Of a DNA stretch of 64,000 bases, positions 58,019-64,000 are shown one piece after another (positions within the stretch are counted from its first letter, which is position 1; every line of letters starts with the position of its first letter). The stretch is taken from positions 77,847,992 through 77,911,991 of the forward strand of contig NC_060253.1 in the NCBI RefSeq assembly GCF_921293095.1. The letters are read 5' to 3'. Below the pieces are notes generated by a model. It had not been told where the DNA came from and did no database searches. It saw nothing but the letters and a program-made list of their open reading frames with translations. Origin of the DNA: Ischnura elegans. Lineage: Eukaryota > Arthropoda > Insecta > Odonata > Coenagrionidae. The position numbers and the translations under genes were made by a program.

Positions 58019-58738
58019 GTACATCTACATCTACATAAAACCCCGCAAGCCGCCTAAAAAGCGTGTGGCAGAGGGTGTTAAGACCCCAGCCATTCTTACA
58101 TTAAAAGGAAGATCTAACGACATTACGACTGGCATTTTTTAAAGTCCTTTATGGTTCGAGGGAAAAAGGAATTCGCATATCTATCCGTGCGGCAAAATAT
58201 CTCTTAATTTATCGCTTCTGTCGGACCTGGAAATATAGTGGGGCTCTATTATTATGTTTTCCTAGTCGCTCTTAAAGATACCTATTCTCAATTGTTCAAG
58301 GAATCTAACCCTAGCGCGCAGCCTCCGAGTCTCCAGCGGCTCCCAGCCTCATTCGCTTAACATCTGGGTAACGCTGTCTGTACGCCCGTAGCGGTTTTTG
58401 ACGAACCGCGCAGCCCTCATTTGTATTTTATTCAGTTCGCGGATTAAGTCTTTCTGCGCCGGATCCCATACGCTCGCTGCATATTCAAGGTGTGGTCGGA
58501 CGAGAGCGAAATAGCACCTTTATTTTACCTTCTCATCCGAAAATCTTCCCACAATACGCTTGATGAATCCTAATTTCTTCAGGGCTATGCCGCAAATATT
58601 TCTTACATGTGTTCTCCACGTTAGGTTCGAGGTTATCGTAACTCCCAGGTACTTGTCTTCGTCTGTGGCCTTTATGTTAATACCATCCACAGCATAAACA
58701 TGGTTATAGTTGGACGAACTCTGCACAAAATGTACCGG
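58019..58738 (-). mobile_element. 3' end of a CR1/jockey-like LINE
   Basis: On the - strand the translation reads DEDKYLGVTITSNLTW, then, after a frameshift, RPHLEYAASVWDP, DLIRELNKMR and TDSVTQML. This is the C-terminal part of a non-LTR reverse transcriptase and its tail domain. The 3' end has GCGGGGTTTTATGTAG followed by TAGATG repeats, a simple-repeat tail typical of these elements. The element is 5'-truncated near 58738, a common outcome of target-primed reverse transcription, and no longer codes. Confidence 0.85.
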
Positions 58739-60318
58739 GTAGTGGGTGGGTGAGTGGGTAATAGAACAATTCGAGTCACAACGTCATATACCAATCTATT
58801 CCTTAAACTTCCAACGCTCGGTATTTAATTTCACGTTTCTCATTCCTATCTCTTCTCACTACTTAAATTTATACTTGCTTTGCTGTAAAGTTCACAGCTT
58901 GAATGCAAATCATATTCAAAATTACAATAAGTCATCATCCATACGCATTTAAGTATTCATCGCATAATTCTCATTGTTTAAGTTCATGCTTACTTACGTT
59001 GTAATTAATTTCACAGCTTGCATACAAAGTCATATTTAAAATTACAGTAATTTATAATACGTACACTCTACAATATTCATCGCATTTCAATACGTTGAAA
59101 ACTTCAGTGAAACCCGAGTTATTGTCAATATGTTAGCGAAACAATCAACCGCAGTCGCTGAACTTTAGGGGGAGGGTGTAACACTTCGGGGGAGAGAGGG
59201 AAGGAGTGAAACCTGTTCTTCCCCTTCATTTGGCAAACAATGTCGTTTCCCTGGTGAATAATTTTTCACTTGACGTGGAAATTAAAATCCACTGAGTATC
59301 ATGGATTGACTCCATTTTTATGTCCCCCCCCCAGTCCCCTCCGGAAAAGGCCTGAGACCTTTACTGGTCACTTTGCCAGTTCTTACAATTTTTGTTGAAC
59401 CACACGACGCAACTCAGTATCTCCCTCCGTTGTTGAGATAATAATACGCGAAATAGTGGAATTGCACTATTTGGCCAAAATTATATCGATCCGGTCTGAA
59501 AATTGGTTTCTCGACGCATCACGTGGTCTAGATACGAAAAATGACATAAAAAATGGATTTTGTGACCTCCAAATGCCCTCAAAAAGTAGAGGCATAAAGG
59601 AAGTTGGTAACACTGTCCTAGATATAGATATAGTGTTCGGAAAAGTTGTCATAGGGCCTCAGACGATTTTAGAGGGGGTGGATTCTATGTCTTTTTGTCG
59701 TATCTCATCTCGTTTACCCCAACCATTTGTATGAATCAGTCAGTCAATAATAATACGTCTTTATTGGGCGAGATTGGGACTAAAAAGTCTCAATCAGTGT
59801 CGGAAGTGGGTTTTTGAGTATTGAGACGAGTATTGACGGGAGTATTGACAAGGAAAAGGTAGCGAAGGCAATTGGCAGGAGGGGGCCATGGGATCACCCC
59901 AGCACCACCCAACCTCAGGGGGGTTTCCCCACTTCAAGAGGAAGTGTTTCTCCTCCCGATTTCTTTTCATTTCAACCTTATAAGGATTCATGGGCAATGT
60001 ATGGAGATATTTATGTATTATACTAATATTTATGATTAGTAATTATTTTGTAGAAGGGGCGCCCCTTTCCATCTGCCCAGCCAAACTCTTCCAGCTACGC
60101 CCATCAGGGCCAAGTGTACCTGACTCAGCCATCAATCCCATGGAAAAGTTTTCAAGGAAAAAAGAAATAAGAACTTTCCACGTGTCCTTTTTCAGTTTTT
60201 CATATTTAATTTTCACAAGGGCCTCAGCCGGTTATTTTTATAATCGCTCTCATAAATGTGGTGGTGATGTTTTTGCTTTCTCAGAAGTGGTTATTTATTG
60301 GATTTTATTTATTTACAG
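58739..60318. other. Intergenic stretch, no gene recognised
   Basis: AT-rich with a C-run at about 59320. The 131-codon frame at 59990 starts with a hydrophobic stretch but is otherwise unrecognisable and is not supported by splice signals. Confidence 0.4.
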
Positions 60319-60420
60319 CCGCAGACAGCTTTATCTCTTTCGGCGTATCAGAATAGTGGGGGCGTGCACACGTGCGTGGCCGTAGACCCTCGAATGACTT
60401 CGCATTTGTGTATTAACCTA
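60319..60420 (+). other. Candidate isolated exon
   Basis: A plausible acceptor (TTTTATTTATTTACAG ending at 60318) is followed by GC- and CpG-richer sequence. It is open in the frame reading PQTALSLSAYQNSG and VHTCVAVDPRMTSH. Composition drops back to AT-rich after about 60415. I do not recognise the protein and the donor is unclear. It could be a terminal exon of a neighbouring gene or a chance frame. Confidence 0.2.
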
Positions 60421-61924
60421 ATATTATTTAGGATTCGTATTTTACGGCTTTTGTTCCATCGGATAGTTCACCATCCTTCGCGATTCCTGTGATATATGTA
60501 TTATCTCGGGAGTATATTCTTCGTGAAATCAAAAGAAAAATAACGCAGAAGGATTATGTATTGCACAGGTGAAATAAAAACTCGCGTAGGGGAATTACGT
60601 TTAATGATGATAGTTTTTTGTCTGCATAAATCGAGGGTGGGTCTGACCATGTCTGCTGGTCGGCAATGGCCGTCGGCCCCTAGCTAAAGGGACCCCCACA
60701 ACGTTCACGTCTATCGTGAAGTTTATAAGTATGAACGGTTTAATGAAAAAGACTCGGATTATTTGAAGCAAAGTTCTTTTGAAATTATAATATTCCATGC
60801 TTATACTAGTTGCTTTATTCACAATATTCTCAGTGTAAAAAATCATATAAAAAATAAAGATGAAACAGAACCAGGTGCTTTCATGAAAGGAATATTTGAA
60901 AATATTTGAATTTATTTTAGTTTTATTTTAGATTTCCTTGCAATTTCAAGGAAAAAATTCACTAAATAGAAAATAGAAATATAATTCATAATTACAATTT
61001 GTAAGATGTGAAATCCACACTTTTCATACTATTTTTCCTTACGAAATTGCTATTTCTCAATAACTTTTATCTAGCTTTCAGGAGCCATAATAGCGTCATA
61101 ATCCATTTCCGGGCTTATTCCTAAAATTTTCCCGGGGGCCCCAGCCCCAGGAATGAGCTCCAGCGGAGGTCCCACAGACCGCCCTGCATAAATCCTTTAT
61201 TATCTCTCATGTAATTTACAAACATAAAAATGGGAGGTGAGAGGGCTTTTGCGGTTGTTGTTATTATTAGCCTCATTAGTGGAATAGCCTGGGGCTTCTT
61301 ATCCGGCCCTGCTGTTCAAACTAACAGTTTATATTTTTTCCCTCTCGGAGATTCTCTAAGAGAAGTGAGAAGCTGTTTTTTTTCCATTAGGGCAAACCAA
61401 TTATTCTCACCTTTGCCCCTTTAAAATTTAATTTTTGCGGCAACGAGCTCCTTGTATCTTGTACCGTCTCGGCTCTTTCTGCCTGTGAATGGTCCAATCA
61501 TGATCATCCCAAATTCATCTCTTACTCCTGTATTCCTTGTTAAAGTCTTCGATATTCGTTATTGCCGGCCTCTATCCCCGAGAATCACGCGCATGTTTTT
61601 TGAACGCGCTGGTTACGTCGGAGTTCCTTAAAATCGATAAACTCTCTAGTTTTTGCAATTCTTTCCGGTCTAGCTGAGTTCGTTGACACAAGATGAGACG
61701 TCATGATACTGCCTTCAAGGTCCGATAAAACGAATGCTATCGCGCCGCACTGGCACGCACGAGCCGTACATTGTCTCGACGTATCAATCGTTCACGCATA
61801 ACCGTGAACATATTTCGAAATCAAGTTATCTGATCATTTCCGTGGAATTTCTCGAAAACATGCTCATTCCATGCTCTGTTTTAGTGGTTATTTTAATGTA
61901 TCTTTGCTAGATGGCGTAAGCGTT
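60421..61924. other. Intergenic stretch, no gene recognised
   Basis: Mixed composition; G/C-run-containing segments at 61130-61160 hint at a MITE but no ends could be matched. Confidence 0.4.
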
Positions 61925-62370
61925 GAGACCTCCTTTACGTTTCATCTCCATACCGAATTCCTATGCCTATCCGTTCGGTAAAATAAGTCTCTTTACTTAT
62001 CGTTTCTGTCGTATCAGGAAATATAAGGGGGCTTTAATATGATGTTCTCCATGACGCTCTTAAATATATCTATTCTCAATTGCTCCAGCAATCTAAACCT
62101 AGCGCGCAGCCTCCGAGTCTCTAGCTGCTCCCAGCCTAATATTCGTTTAACATCTGAGTAGGTAACGCTTTGTGTACGCTGTAGTGGACTGTAGTTTTTG
62201 ACGGATCGCGCAGCTTTTCTTTGTGTTTTACTCAGCTCACGGATATAGTCTTTCTGTGCCGGATCCCATATGCTCGCAAGGTGTGGCCGGAAGAGTGCGA
62301 AATAGCACCTCCTTTTTTCATCCGTAAATCTTCCAACAGAACGCTTAACGATTCCTAGTAGGACTGCTAA
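61925..62370 (-). mobile_element. Second CR1/jockey-like LINE fragment
   Basis: It aligns with about 58149-58560 in the same orientation, sharing TAGCGCGCAGCCTCCGAGTC, GCGAAATAGCACCT, CTTTCTG-GCCGGATCCCATA and the Ser/Thr-rich region. Indels break the frame and the 3' simple-repeat tail is absent, so it is an internal fragment. Confidence 0.8.
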
Positions 62371-63703
62371 ATATATTCTTTGGGCAGTGTTCCTATGCTA
62401 TATTTTATGCAGCAAACCCATCTGTTATCCGTAATAAAATAGGTAAGACCACTCAATTGTTTTTTCAAGCCCCACCTATCTCTTTTGGAAATTAGAAATT
62501 GGCAGGGCCAGCTCTCTGCTCTTATTGTTCTAAAATTCTGATGACTAATTTAATACTCATAGTCAGTTTGTTTACAATGTTACAAGAGGTTCAGACATTT
62601 CACCGGTCACTGTGCGGCATTCAGTTTTGCACGTTTTTTCACGGCATAACTGCTTTGAATGAATGGTATATTCCGAGTGCTTTTTAGGCATTAATTGTGC
62701 TACTGGAGCATTTTTCCATGGTTGAAATGGATATAAAAATTTTAATACAACTAGTCAGAATTTTTTTTTCAGTGTTATTTGGGTTCAAAATAAGGAGATT
62801 GTGGTACTTGACTATTTTGATTGCTCGGGATGTAATTAGAGATTGATTGTGGTGATTATTGAACGATTCCATACATTGCTTTGACAATGTTCTCTCCGAC
62901 CTTATTGTATATAATGAAATTATAAGTTAAAATCCGATTTGATCTGAAAAATGAATATTATTGAAAAGGTTACTTTCCCTGGATGTTAGAGGAGAACAAA
63001 AAGCAAATCGTTTGGCTTTGGTCATAAATAAAACAATTCTAAGAGGTGGCAATAAATTTTCTCTAATATTACGTGTTTTTGGTCAGATTTTCGGACCAAT
63101 GCAGCGAATTATAAGCATGGTGCACGGTCATGGCGGTTGACAGACAGTGCTTTGGGTGGTGTTAAGGGGATGGACAAGAAAAGATCACAAAATAGGCCAT
63201 CCGAAACAGCATTCAAATTCTGTGAAATATTCTTTCCTGCATCGAGGGATAGGGGATTAGAATGGTCTACCGAAGGTAGTTTTGGAACCCTTCCCGCGAA
63301 ATCTAAAGACCTCCTCGATAAGGTTAAATAATATTAAAAAGTAAAGGACTTTCTCATTTTTGTATGTTTACTATGCTTAGGGCAAAGTTTACATTGTATT
63401 GCTGTTTATGTGTTTCTCCATGTACATGTTTTTTCATTGCAATATCATGTATTAACTTGGGTAAAAGCCGCTATACACGGTGGATGATCATGCTGAATTA
63501 TCACGCGATCATTCACAGGATCATGCGAGCAAAATAGAACATGTTCTAATTTTAACTGTATGATCATGGATGTTATCTAATGATTTGATCGTTGGATTTT
63601 TCTTCCTTATAAAATGGTCCTCCAAGATCGTTAGAACATTAATAGCTTTGCTTGGTTTCGCTATTTAGTTGGGCCCTCTTCGCTTCTATAGCGTTAAGGT
63701 GTT
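62371..63703. other. Intergenic stretch, no gene recognised
   Basis: AT-rich. At 63478-63600 there is a cluster of GATCAT/GATCATG palindromes after CCGCTATACACGG, possibly the end of an unrecognised repeat. Confidence 0.4.
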
Positions 63704-63790
63704 TTTCCCCGTCCCGTCCCTTCCGCACCTATCCTACCCCAGAGGCGTCGACGGGCTCCTATCGCGGCGGCGCCTCTTTCCTTTACACTC
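63704..63790 (+). repeat. GC-rich dispersed repeat, copy 3
   Basis: Matches 48003-48090 in reverse orientation over CTATCC-TACCCC, GAGGCGTCGACGGGCTCCTA and TCGCGGCGGCGCCTC. Confidence 0.75.
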
Positions 63791-63977
63791 CATAGTTTCC
63801 AATATGTATTTCAAGTTCTATGGAGGTATAATTGCATTAAGTGTAAATGTTTGACATTGGCCCTTTTAGCGCCAAGCCACTGACATATTTGGTTCTCCTA
63901 TCTGGTTTTTTGGTCCTCTTATAATCAATGTAAGCACTCTCCTGAATGACGTTATCGCCATCAAATACTTACGCATC

Positions 63978-64000
63978 CACTTACAAGGGACGCCATGGGG
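63978..64000 (+). repeat. Terminal repeat of a foldback element, cut by window end
   Basis: CACTTACAAGGGACGCC matches the left end of the foldback element at 30620 (CACTTACAAGGGACACC) with one difference. The rest lies beyond the window. Confidence 0.6.

Noticed and set aside
59990..60385. 131-codon + frame starting with a hydrophobic stretch
   Set aside because: It resembles a signal peptide at first sight, but the rest is unrecognisable and the frame crosses a likely acceptor at 60318.
1..64000. CRISPR arrays, bacterial operons, phage or rRNA genes
   Set aside because: No regularly spaced repeats, no dense coding and no rRNA-like sequence; splicing and transposon content show a eukaryotic nuclear genome.

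Overview
The window is a piece of an AT-rich, intron-rich eukaryotic nuclear genome. It is most likely an insect: the one clear protein-coding gene has insect-like RNF144 sequence, and the repeats (hAT and pogo-like MITEs, mariner, RTE and CR1/jockey-like LINEs, tRNA-derived SINEs) are typical of a large arthropod genome. I cannot fix the order from sequence alone.

The only gene I can name with confidence is on the + strand. It encodes an RBR-type E3 ubiquitin ligase of the RNF144 family, with coding exons at 22261-23442, 32317-32479, 34713-35158 and 39807-40163. They join in frame to a 715-residue protein: a 367-residue low-complexity N-terminal region, then RING1, IBR, a catalytic RING2 (Cys576), one C-terminal membrane segment and a cytosolic acidic tail. 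A non-coding exon is plausible at 20456-20553, and a GC-rich, CT-rich tract at 18950-19440 is a plausible promoter/first-exon region. Poly(A) signals lie at 40394, 40709 and 41760.

Layout. Positions 1-18000 are gene-free as far as I can see. They hold tandem and dispersed duplications (3460-4230, 10730-11160, 14831-15396), three tRNA-derived SINEs, two hAT-like MITEs and two foldback elements. Positions 18000-41790 are the RNF144 locus. Its introns carry an eroded RTE-type LINE with a nested foldback, a hAT MITE with perfect target duplication, a pogo/Tigger-like MITE, several foldback elements and a dead mariner that ends 119 bp before the last exon. Positions 42000-57000 are a dense MITE landing zone: eight hAT-type miniature elements (six with exact 8-bp target duplications, one with 7 of 8), a Harbinger-like MITE, and two long near-perfect hairpins. 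Positions 57000-64000 contain two 3' fragments of a CR1/jockey-like LINE on the - strand and little else; the window ends inside the terminal repeat of a foldback family also present at 30620.

No rRNA gene, CRISPR array, operon or other prokaryotic feature was seen. Most short ORFs here are chance or repeat-derived. The most notable non-coding structures are a 96-bp perfect inverted repeat flanked by a 13-bp target duplication (46449-46711), a 144-bp inverted repeat with three mismatches (50742-51039), and a hAT MITE subfamily whose G-run and C-run flank a CACGTG core.
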